Shown here one piece after another: positions 1 to 11,167 of a stretch of DNA of 64,000 bases (the first letter of the stretch is position 1; every line of letters starts with the position of its first letter). The DNA is taken from contig OW285191.1 of NCBI GenBank assembly GCA_935421135.1, forward strand, positions 9,289,700-9,353,699. The letters are read 5' to 3'. Below the pieces are notes generated by a model. The model made no database searches. It worked only from the letters and a program-made list of their open reading frames with translations, and had not been told where the DNA came from. Position numbers and translations under genes: made by a program. This DNA is from Bugulina stolonifera (taxonomy: Eukaryota > Bryozoa > Gymnolaemata > Cheilostomatida > Bugulidae).

Positions 1-119
1 GTTCGAAATTGAATTCATAATAATATAGTTTTGGACTACTAATGAATCTGGTGTAGTGTATAACATCTACATGTACATGTATCTGCATTAGTTGGAGTTG
101 TGTGATCAGATTTAGATAA

Positions 120-3100
120 TACAAGAGAGGGCAACTTCTAAAGGGTAGTTTGCGAGTCGAACTGCATTAGCCTAAACAATATTGATTAATAATGCATCAG
201 AAGTGTCAACACAGGAAACATCAAAATCCACATGTATGTAAGCAACACCAATTATAGTCATAGGCCATAAAACATATCTGCTGTATGCAAAATACTTGAA
301 ATAATAATAGTTTTCAATACAATATTATAAAATATTATTTTATGGTCATGTCACACCAGTGACACGGTGAAATAAGCATAACTTCATGATGTACAGTAAC
401 TAGCTATGACACGCGGAACAAAGCATTAGAGTTTACGACTGCTCTGGGCCCTGAGGCTATGGTTCCCCTATGTCATATTTACCACAATATTGCCCCATGT
501 TTTCTTAAACCGTTCTGTGGCGACATAGTAATCTATAATATTAGATTGAGGTCATAGTTCACAGCTTAGTCGCTCCCTGAACTTATATTGGCCAATTATT
601 ACTGTGCATATACATGTGCATTATAATAATATAATTCAATGTGATGTATTTCAACTGACGCACCCCTTGGACCTTGGTCTATACAAACACCACTATCTTA
701 CACCTGTTTGCGATCGCCTCATGGAGTGGAATTTAACTGACTGGTAAACTGGTCTATATACCCCAGATAACAGTGGTTTGCTGGAAGTTTACAGCCAAGT
801 GGCTCATGTGATGTGCATGTCACTTGTCTAGTGCTATGAAACCTTGTATTACATGATGTATGCCATATACAACTAGCTCTCATTACATGTAGTTTATTGT
901 GGTGGCTCGGGCACTTCATCTCTTGTATTTCCTATATCTCGTTATACTTGTATTAGTGTATAATGCCGAGGCGCTGTAAACTTTTAGCAAAAGTAATGCA
1001 TCATTTTGTTTTTGTTGTAATTTTATGCCTGATTTATGAGGCCGACCGTTTTTATCAGACCTTGCTGGCCATCTTTCATGTCCTAGTCATCACTGCCAAT
1101 GCCCGGTTGTACCTGATAATATTTTTGCAATTCTATTTTTCTGAGCTATTATGTGTAGACCAACCGCTCATTGACCCTCACCGGCTGTAACTAGAAATTG
1201 ATTTGGTATACAAGTGAGAGAATTTTACTGTAGTAGTTACAGTTGTTCCTTGGATAGCAATAAAGACACTTCTATAAAATACTTAAATGCAACTATGTGG
1301 TGCTTACTAGTCTAGGAATCCCTTAGCCTAGGTTCCTTACGGAACCGAAAACCAGACCAACTAGGGTAGGGTGGTACATATGAAATAACAAATACAAAGA
1401 CGAACAACTTATAAGGTCCCAACAATAAGTAACACACAGCTAGCACAAGTCACTGCATTAACCTAAAAATTTGATTAATAAGGAACCAGTATTGTCAACA
1501 CGGGAAATGTCATAACCTATATGTATGTGAGCAACATCAATAATTAAAGGCCATAAAAAATGTCTACTTTGCACAAACTACTTGAAACAATAATATTTTC
1601 AATATAAAATTATAAAAATTTGCTGCATATTAACTGCCAATAATAATATAGTCAGGTCACACCAGTTACAAGGTGAAGTAGGCACAATTTCATGATATAC
1701 AGTAACTAGCTATGACACACAGAACGTAGCATTAGAGTCTACGACTGTCCTGGGCCCTGAGGCTATGCTCCCCTCCCCCCCCCCCCCATATCATATTCAC
1801 CACAATATTGCCCCATGTTTTCTTAGACGTCTCTGTGGCGACATAGCAATCTATAAAATTAGATTGAGGTCATAGTTCACAGTTTAGTCGCTCCCTGAAC
1901 TTATATTGGCCAATTATTACTGTGCATATACATGTGCATTACAATAATATAATTCAATGTGATGTATTTCAACTGACGCACCCCTTGGACCTTGGTCTAT
2001 ACAAACACCACTATCTTACACCTGTTTGCGATCGCCTCATGGAGTGGAATTTAACTGACTGGTAAACTGGTCTATATACCCCAGATAACAGTGGTTTGCT
2101 GGAAGTTTACAGCCAAGTGGCTCATGTGATGTGCATGTCACTTGTCTAGTGCTATGAAACCTTGTATTACATGATGTATGCCATATACAACTAGCTCTCA
2201 TTACATGTAGTTTATTGTGGTGGCTCGGGCACTTCATCTCTTGTATTTCCTATATCTCGTTATACTTGTATTAGTGTATAATGCCGAGGCGCTGTAAACT
2301 TTTAGCAAAAGTAATGCATCATTTTGTTTTTGTTGTAATTTTATGCCTGATTTATGAGGCCGACCGTTTTTATCAGACCTTGATGGCCATCTTTCATGTC
2401 CTAGTCATCACTGCCAATGCCCGGTTGTACCTGATAATATTTTTGCAATTCTATTTTTCTGAGCTATTATGTGTAGACCAACCGCTCATTGACCCTCACC
2501 GGCTGTAACTAGAAATTGATTTGGTATACAAGTGAGAGAATTTTACTGTAGTAGTTACAGTTGTTCCTTGGATAGCAATAAAGACACTTCTATAAAATAC
2601 TTAAATGCAACTATGTGGTGCTTACTAGTCTAGGAATCCCTTAGCCTAGGTTCCTTACGGAACCGAAAACCAGACCAACTAGGGTAGGGTGGTACATATG
2701 AAATAACAAATACAAAGACGAACAACTTATAAGGTCCCAACAATAAGTAACACACAGCTAGCACAAGTCACTGCATTAACCTAAAAATTTGATTAATAAG
2801 GAACCAGTATTGTCAACACGGGAAATGTCATAACCTATATGTATGTGAGCAACATCAATAATTAAAGGCCATAAAAAATGTCTACTTTGCACAAACTACT
2901 TGAAACAATAATATTTTCAATATAAAATTATAAAAATTTGCTGCATATTAACTGCCAATAATAATATAGTCAGGTCACACCAGTTACAAGGTGAAGTAGG
3001 CACAATTTCATGATATACAGTAACTAGCTATGACACACAGAACGTAGCATTAGAGTCTACGACTGTCCTGGGCCCTGAGGCTATGCTCCCCTCCCCCCCC

Positions 3101-4850
3101 CCCCCCATATCATATTCACCACAATATTGCCCCATGTTTTCTTAGACGTCTCTGTGGCGACATAGCAATCTATAAAATTAGATTGAGGTCATAGTTCACA
3201 GTTTAGTCGCTCCCTGAACTTATATTGGCCAATTATTACTGTGCATATACATGTGCATTACAATAATATAATTCAATGTGATGTATTTCAACTGACGCAC
3301 CCCTTGGACCTTGGTCTATACAAACACCACTATCTTACACCTGTTTGCGATCGCCTCATGGAGTGGAATTTAACTGACTGGTAAACTGGTCTATATACCC
3401 CAGATAACAGTGGTTTGCTGGAAGTTTACAGCCAAGTGGCTCATGTGATGTGCATGTCACTTGTCTAGTGCTATGAAACCTTGTATTACATGATGTATGC
3501 CATATACAACTAGCTCTCATTACATGTAGTTTATTGTGGTGGCTCGGGCACTTCATCTCTTGTATTTCCTATATCTCGTTATACTTGTATTAGTGTATAA
3601 TGCCGAGGCGCTGTAAACTTTTAGCAAAAGTAATGCATCATTTTGTTTTTGTTGTAATTTTATGCCTGATTTATGAGGCCGACCGTTTTTATCAGACCTT
3701 GATGGCCATCTTTCATGTCCTAGTCATCACTGCCAATGCCCGGTTGTACCTGATAATATTTTTGCAATTCTATTTTTCTGAGCTATTATGTGTAGACCAA
3801 CCGCTCATTGACCCTCACCGGCTGTAACTAGAAATTGATTTGGTATACAAGTGAGAGAATTTTACTGTAGTAGTTACAGTTGTTCCTTGGATAGCAATAA
3901 AGACACTTCTATAAAATACTTAAATGCAACTATGTGGTGCTTACTAGTCTAGGAATCCCTTAGCCTAGGTTCCTTACGGAACCGAAAACCAGACCAACTA
4001 GGGTAGGGTGGTACATATGAAATAACAAATACAAAGACGAACAACTTATAAGGTCCCAACAATAAGTAACACACAGCTAGCACAAGTCACTGCATTAACC
4101 TAAAAATTTGATTAATAAGGAACCAGTATTGTCAACACGGGAAATGTCATAACCTATATGTATGTGAGCAACATCAATAATTAAAGGCCATAAAAAATGT
4201 CTACTTTGCACAAACTACTTGAAACAATAATATTTTCAATATAAAATTATAAAAATTTGCTGCATATTAACTGCCAATAATAATATAGTCAGGTCACACC
4301 AGTTACAAGGTGAAGTAGGCACAATTTCATGATATACAGTAACTAGCTATGACACACAGAACGTAGCATTAGAGTCTACGACTGTCCTGGGCCCTGAGGC
4401 TATGCTCCCCTCCCCCCCCCCATATCATATTCACCACAATATTGCCCCATGTTTTCTTAGACGTCTCTGTGGCGACATAGCAATCTATAAAATTAGATTG
4501 AGGTCATAGTTCACAGTTTAGTCGCTCCCTGGACTTATACTGGCCAATTATTACTGTGCATATACATGTGCATTACAATAATATAATTCAGTGTGATTAT
4601 TATTGCAACTGACACACCCCTTGGACCTTGGTCTATGCAAACACTATTATCTTATACCTGTTTACTTTGCCTCATGGAGTAGAATTTAACTCACTGATAA
4701 ACTGGTCCATATACCCCAGACAACAGTTTTAGTTTGCTGCAAGTTTACAGTCAAGTGACTCGATATAATGTGATGTATATGTCACCTCTAGTACTATGAA
4801 CGCTCATTACATGATGTATGCCATATACAACTAGCTCTCACTACATTCGG
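120..4850. repeat. 1318-bp tandem array, about 3.6 units
   Basis: A unit of 1317-1319 bp is repeated head to tail. The marker gcgatcgcctcatgg starts near 711, 2029 and 3348, and a diverged form lies near 4665. The two internal junctions are almost identical in sequence. The first unit's left part (120-545) and the last unit's right part (about 4550-4850) are clearly diverged. A C-run inside the unit varies in length (about 13, 14 and 10). Short open frames of 66 codons (-) and 75 codons (+) recur in three units only because the DNA is nearly identical. I see no splice structure or recognisable protein. Probably a satellite-like local amplification. Confidence 0.9.
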
Positions 4851-5088
4851 TGTGCGGATAGTTAAGCCAGGTTTCATAGAATGCAAAACGAAGAAGACTA
4901 CTGTAGTATATCTAGTATTTGCTGTAAGGTATTACTGAATAACTTGTGTATAGTTATCTCCCCTGACCATCTACCTAACTAGACATTATTTATAAAGTTA
5001 TTGGGTGTGGGATGAATGAATACCCTACCCTTAGTAGTGAGTCTGTTTGGACATGTTACGGAGGTGAATACTAAGTTAATTGGCTATC
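4851..5088. other. spacer between arrays
   Basis: Unique AT-rich sequence between the 1318-bp array and the 18-bp array. No gene or site can be supported here. Confidence 0.5.
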
Positions 5089-6705
5089 TACATGTAAATA
5101 GACAGATACATGTAAATAGACAGATACATGTAAATAGACAGATACATGTAGATAGACAGATACATGTAAATAGACAGATACATGTAAATAGACAGATACA
5201 TGTAAATAGACAGATACATGTAAATAGACAGATACATGTAAATAGACAGATACATGTAGATAGACAGATACATGTAAATAGACAGATACATGTAAATAGA
5301 CAGATACATGTAAATAGACAGATACATGTAAATAGACAGATACATGTAAATAGACAGATACATGTAGATAGACAGATACATGTAAATAGACAGATACATG
5401 TAAATAGACAGATACATGTAAATAGACAGATACATGTAAATAGACAGATACATGTAAATAGACAGATACATGTAAATAGACAGATACATGTAAATAGACA
5501 GATACATGTAGATAGACAGATACATGTAAATAGACAGATACATGTAAATAGACAGATACATGTAAATAGACAGATACATGTAAATAGACAGATACATGTA
5601 AATAGACAGATACATGTAGATAGACAGATACATGTAAATAGACAGATACATGTAAATAGACAGATACATGTAAATAGACAGATACATGTAAATAGACAGA
5701 TACATGTAGATAGACAGATACATGTAAATAGACAGATACATGTAAATAGACAGATACATGTAAATAGACAGATACATGTAAATAGACAGATACATGTAAA
5801 TAGACAGATACATGTAAATAGACAGATACATGTAAATAGACAGATACATGTAGATAGACAGATACATGTAAATAGACAGATACATGTAAATAGACAGATA
5901 CATGTAAATAGACAGATACATGTAAATAGACAGATACATGTAAATAGACAGATACATGTAAATAGACAGATACATGTAAATAGACAGATACATGTAAATA
6001 GACAGATACATGTAAATAGACAGATACATGTAAATAGACAGATACATGTAAATAGACAGATACATGTAAATAGACAGATACATGTAAATAGACAGATACA
6101 TGTAAATAGACAGATACATGTAAATAGACAGATACATGTAAATAGACAGATACATGTAAATAGACAGATACATGTAAATAGACAGATACATGTAAATAGA
6201 CAGATACATGTAAATAGACAGATACATGTAAATAGACAGATACATGTAAATAGACAGATACATGTAAATGGACAGATACATGTAGATAGACAGATACATG
6301 TAAATAGACAGATACATGTAAATAGACAGATACATGTAAATAGACAGATACATGTAGATAGACAGATACATGTAAATAGACAGATACATGTAAATAGACA
6401 GATACATGTAAATAGACAGATACATGTAAATAGACAGATACATGTAGATAGACAGATACATGTAAATAGACAGATACATGTAAATAGACAGATACATGTA
6501 AATAGACAGATACATGTAAATAGACAGATACATGTAAATAGACAGATACATGTAAATAGACAGATACATGTAAATAGACAGATACATGTAAATAGACAGA
6601 TACATGTAAATAGACAGATACATGTAAATAGACAGATACATGTAAATAGACAGATACATGTAAATAGACAGATACATGTAAATAGACAGATACATGTAAA
6701 TAGAC
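5089..6705. repeat. 18-bp minisatellite, about 90 copies
   Basis: Unit acatgtaaatagacagat repeated about 90 times with almost no drift. A single-base variant (aaat to agat) recurs every 4 to 8 units, most often every 6 (108 bp), in the left two thirds, giving a weak higher-order period. Because 18 is a multiple of 3 and the unit has no stop in several frames, long open frames appear on both strands. These are artefacts of the repeat, not genes. The unit contains the palindrome acatgt, which is common elsewhere in the window. Confidence 0.95.
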
Positions 6706-7426
6706 TCATTGTGGTGCGGTGGTTAAAGTTTAACACATTCAAGTCATACTTTGTTAGTCTACAATCTTTTACCAAAAGAGAGCCATTCCCTTCATCACTA
6801 AATGGAGGTCATATTGTTACAGATTTTAGTACTTGCGTTCTCTTCCCTTTTTATGGTTTAGATCTAAATAGTAATGGACAACTGTTTTATAACAGTAATC
6901 ATTCCCCCCATTACTGGCATCTTATAATTTTCTGCCATGATGAGTCTCATATGCATATCTTACCTCACAAAGTCATTATCCTATTTAGTATTATTATGTT
7001 ATTCACTTACCTCACAAAGTCAGCTTTTCCAACTTCTTGTTAATCAATGATTGTAGCTTTTCTGTTGGTTTCGTTATGTCGCCGAAAGTCCTGTATCAAT
7101 CTCATTGGTCCATCTGCAACATGTTATAGTTTGTAAGTGCTTCTGTTGTGGTACTATTGTGTGAATCTACTGGAATCTGTCTTAACAGGAGTACCAGCTA
7201 CGAGATTAAATAATCTGGAGTAATGCTAGAATAACTTAGGATCACAGACACACTTGGAACAGAGTGTGTACATGTACCATAAATCATTCACAAGTAGTTT
7301 GAGAGAAAATGATAGTCTCTGTTGTTGCAAGCTCTCATGAACTTCGTGGGAAGTTGCTCTCTTTGAAAAATCTGAAGATAAAGACGCTATCAAACATCAG
7401 TCGTTGAACATCCTAATCACTGAATA
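6706..7426. other. gene-free spacer
   Basis: Ordinary AT-rich sequence after the 18-bp array. The open frame running out of the array ends at 7043, but there is no reason to think it is translated. Confidence 0.5.
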
Positions 7427-7587
7427 CCGAGTCGCTGTATGTCAATTCGCTGTATGTCAATTCGCTGTATGTCAATTCGCTGTATGCCAATTCGCTGGAT
7501 GTCGAGTCGCTGTATGTCAAGTTACTGTATATGTCGACTCACTGTATGTCAAGTCATTATATGTCAAGTTACTGTATGTCGAGTAAT
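7427..7587. repeat. decayed 15-bp tandem repeat
   Basis: About ten copies of a unit close to gctgtatgtcaattc. Copies are near perfect at the left and drift to the right (gctggatgtcgagtc, actgtatgtcgagta). The short open frames across it follow from the period being a multiple of 3. Confidence 0.8.
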
Positions 7588-7628
7588 TGGGTCTAGACTA
7601 CTTGAGATCATATACGTTACCTGGTTAA

Positions 7629-7710
7629 AACGAGGAAGTTAAGATCTCAAAATAAATTGATGGATATTTTCAGGTGAAGATTATGTATAAAAATGTAAAT
7701 CATAATTATG
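7629..7710 (+). repeat. dispersed repeat, copy 1
   Basis: About 80 bp starting cgaggaagttaagatctc, repeated with few changes at 8275-8357. Copy 1 runs directly into the perfect palindrome at 7689-7722; copy 2 matches only one arm of it. Confidence 0.75.
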
Positions 7711-7722
7711 ATTTACATTTTT
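7689..7722. repeat. 34-bp perfect palindrome
   Basis: Seventeen-base arms with no spacer, centred on the dinucleotide step 7705/7706 within cataattatg. Both arms match at every position. Confidence 0.92.
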
Positions 7723-7745
7723 GTGAATAAAATGCTAAAATTATC

Positions 7746-7789
7746 AAATATGTGATGTTGTTTATAATTATAAACAACATCACATATTT
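7746..7789. repeat. 44-bp perfect palindrome
   Basis: Twenty-two-base arms with no spacer, centred on 7767/7768 within tttataattataaa. It lies only 23 bp after the first palindrome and shares the taatta core but not the arms. Confidence 0.92.
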
Positions 7790-8274
7790 TACATGGTATT
7801 AGATGTCAATGTCAATGTTTTAAAAAATAGCAGATTATAGTTTTGAAAGAGTAAAGCTATTAGTAGCATGTCCTTCCTACCTGTAATCACTGTGATACTG
7901 TGGAGGTTGAGCCTTAGAAAATAGAATGCTGTCAGTTAGTTCTTCTGCATCCTTTGTATGATGTACATTTATGGCCTTCCTAACTAGTACTCTTCTGTGA
8001 ATTAGTCTACAAGTATAACAATGCATTTAATACACCTCTTTAGGCCTGCATGGCCTTTCTTCATCATGAACACTTAGTCCGGCCTCCGTTGGACAATTCA
8101 GCCAATTTGTAGACATTTCTTTTGGCTCAAACAAGCTGTTCCATAAGCATTTAACACCCTGCTAAATATTTCTCTTGATTTCCATTCTTCAGTTACCAAA
8201 ACAATTATTGCTGACCTCTGTTCAACGCTGGAGCGGTTTTCTTGGTCGCCCAGATTGAATAATCTCAAAAAAAC
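7790..8274. other. gene-free spacer
   Basis: AT-rich sequence with no supported gene, RNA or repeat. Confidence 0.4.
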
Positions 8275-8357
8275 AAAACGAGGAAGTTAGGATCTCAAAA
8301 TAAATTGTTGGATATTTTCAGGTGAAGATCATGTATAAAAATGAAAAACACAATTAT
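8275..8357 (+). repeat. dispersed repeat, copy 2
   Basis: Second copy of the repeat at 7629-7710. It ends just before the 143-bp MITE. Confidence 0.75.
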
Positions 8358-8370
8358 GTTCCTATGTACA

Positions 8371-8513
8371 CAGGCTTGCCAAGTTCGACTGACGAGAATC
8401 AGGGAGTTTCAGTATTTGGGTGGGGACTGGGGATGTCCATCTTGGGTGGGTACCAAAATTTGAGTTGAAAATCAAGGAGTCTCCTGCGGAATCAGGGAGC
8501 CTTGGTAAGCCTG
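8371..8513. mobile_element. 143-bp hAT-like MITE
   Basis: The element starts caggcttgccaag and ends cttggtaagcctg, which are inverted repeats with one mismatch. It is flanked by 8-bp direct repeats with one mismatch (tatgtaca at left, tatataca at right). A CAG-type terminus and 8-bp target duplication are typical of hAT elements. It is far too short to encode a transposase, so it is a non-autonomous element. Confidence 0.75.
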
Positions 8514-8984
8514 TATATACAATACAAGTCCTTATATGAAAAAATTCACCTTAATTAATGAATGACCCTTGTATATAATTATTGCATAATATTTTAAGGG
8601 TATGTAGAACACTCTTTGAGGTAAGTAAAGTCTAAATTGAAGTATAACTTACTTATAATAAGAACAAGGTTGCCAGGAATGACCAGAATATGTCAAGCTT
8701 ATGCTCTGTCTGATGTACAACACTGTATGTGTCCACAATATTAGGGCCAGCTGTTCACAGGCTATTTATGTGCTTAGTAGTTTAATGCCTCCATGTGCTC
8801 TTTGTTATTGTATTGTAAGCCCCTCCCCTCTAACTACTATCATCGAAGGTAGGGGTTAGCCAATTCATTTACTGCCCATAATACATGTAGTAATTACACG
8901 CATAACAATCATAGACCATCATTATTTTGTGTTATCTATGGCAATTGCAATTGGCTGGTGACAGTTAGATGTTGGTTAGTAGAA

Positions 8985-9992
8985 ACAGTGTTATCATTTG
9001 AACGCACTCTTTGTGATAAAGAGGCAGGAATGTACACCAATCTTATTACCATGATCCATGAATATACTTTGAAGTATCTATCTTGTCTGGCAAGTACTCA
9101 ACAGATTAGACCACTAATTCCAGTTAACTATATGGGCAGAGTGGGACAACTCCCACCATGTCCATGCTATCACAGAGATAAGACAAATCCAAAACTGTAA
9201 TGTGGTGATTGCATCTAATATGTCATGTATTTACATAGTTTATAGTTTATACCATGGTATCTACATATTGTATAATAAGTCCAGGTATGATAGGAATTAA
9301 TGGGATGTAAACTGGACGCTGAATAATAACACATAGTACATACAAGTGCTCACGAAGTGCACTCATCATAACACTGTACGTCTCACACGTTACATAGAAT
9401 GTTATATGGAGGCTACCAGAGTTGATTACCAAATTGTCTCATATGGACAGGTAAATTAAATGTAATGCCCAGTATACATTGTACATGTACATGCACATGT
9501 ATAATATCATATTATGCTTGAAAGTAAACCTGCAGCATAAGTAGTAAGTACATGTAATGTATAATGCAATTCAATATGTATGACATGATAATACAGTCGA
9601 TTATGTTATTTAAATGGAGGCAATTTTAAGTTCTGAAATTCAATTTAATGCAACATAATTATTATAATTCAATGTAATACAATAATATTGTAAAATATGC
9701 ATGCAATGTGGGTACTCTGCTGCATTTGTTTATAATGTTCCAAAATGAAATAAATCATTAACTATAAGACAGGCCAATACGTCCGTCTGCCTTTACATGT
9801 ACATGTATATGACTGCATTATACAGGTTGATGTATCCTAGTACATAGTGCATAAGGTGTTGGCTACGGGTCCAGATTTAAACAAGATGGATACTTCAGAG
9901 CATATCCAAGGATCATGATAACAGGGTGAGAGCACATTCCTGCCTCCTTATCACAAAGAGTATGTTCAATTGACAACTGAAGGAAACCACTG
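8985..9992. mobile_element. 1-kb element with about 100-bp inverted arms
   Basis: Roughly 8985-9090 and 9884-9992 are inverted copies of each other at about 80% identity. The shared core on the left arm reads ctttgtgataaagaggcag (9009-9027), and its near reverse complement is at 9938-9956. The 800 bp between the arms shows no recognised protein. The open frame at 8958-9200 overlaps the left arm and resembles nothing I know. Probably a decayed non-autonomous DNA transposon. Target duplications were not identified. Confidence 0.6.
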
Positions 9993-11060
9993 TGGATATA
10001 CACTACCAGTATTTGAACAAACTCCAGAATATTGTCGGTGGTTTTCCGGCCAATGGAAGATTTGAATCAGCCAGTTCTATGCCTCGTTCAACACAGCATA
10101 GCTCTGAAAGATATGAAAAAATGACAACATTGCAACACATTACGAGAAGAGCTTTGAATACAGTGAACTATACAATTACTATACAATTGTAAATTTAATT
10201 CATTTCAAAATTGTGGTAGAACTAATAAAAGTGAACTGTATTATATTTCTATAATTGTAAAGGTAGGATTATATATATACATTTTGTATATACATATTAT
10301 ATATAGGCTATGTATGTATATGTAAATCAAAGTAATAGCGTAGAATTTTACAGATTTTATGTCATCTGCTAATAATGTAATTCTCAGTGCTCAAATCTAA
10401 CAAATTTTAGAGCAAAATTAATTTTCCTTGAACAAAGAGAAACTTTTTCAAACTATGGCATTTTAAAATCATCCAAAGTATGCATATTTTAAATAATTCA
10501 AATCCTACTGAATGTCGTGAGATGTGCGGCTAGTTTAAACAACTATAATGATGGAACCTATTCTTCATTGTCTGAATCCATGCATTTTCTGTAGAAATCT
10601 GTCTTAGCGCTGGGCTCAATAAAACAGGTAGTTGTTTTTAACACAAAATACACCATGTTGCAATGTATCTTGTTTTGGGATACTACAGTACTTTCTATAC
10701 AGAATAATACCAATTAAGACTCAATACTATTCTCCAGATTAATATTTTGCTCCTACTTTGGATGATTGAGCTCAACCTGAGTCAACCAATACTACAGTTT
10801 ATCCTAAATAACCATACTCAGTCATTAGTACACTCTTTCTACCTTTCTTTCTACCTAGCTGAGTGCTCTAATAATATAATATTGTCTCTTTTCACACGGC
10901 AAAGTCGAACCTAGGATTGATCTAGAGGATCAAATTGTTACACTTGATAAAGAGCATTATACAAAGAAAAACCTCATAACATCACATTACAATTATTTTT
11001 GCATGTTTTTTAAATTAGGAATTTGAAGAATAGTTAATAATGTAGAACAGTTTTCTGGTG
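9993..11060. other. gene-free spacer before the MAM cluster
   Basis: AT-rich intergenic sequence. From about 10980 onward it aligns with 18108-18260, so the duplicated block A/B begins here. Confidence 0.5.
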
Positions 11061-11070
11061 TTTCTAAGCA

Positions 11071-11105
11071 ATAGCACAGAGTAATGGAACCATTGTTATT
11101 AGAGT
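11071..11105 (+). promoter_or_regulatory. conserved upstream block of MAM gene A
   Basis: A stretch containing agcacagagtaat and attgttattagagt lies 60-100 bp upstream of the block A start codon. It is almost unchanged upstream of block B (18187-18223). Its persistence suggests a duplicated promoter, but part of the identity is simply recent duplication. Confidence 0.4.
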
Positions 11106-11167
11106 ATGATAATTGTCTCCACTAGTAGGCTGCTAGTAACATATGACTCTATCTTTGGTAGAATAAA

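Noticed and set aside
719..3827. Recurring 66-codon (-) and 75-codon (+) open frames
   Set aside because: They recur because the 1318-bp units are nearly identical DNA. The diverged outer units do not preserve them, so there is no sign of selection for protein.
5016..7043. Open frames of 535 to 675 codons on both strands
   Set aside because: They follow from an 18-bp repeat unit without stops. Frames on both strands are equally open, and there is no promoter, splice or domain evidence.
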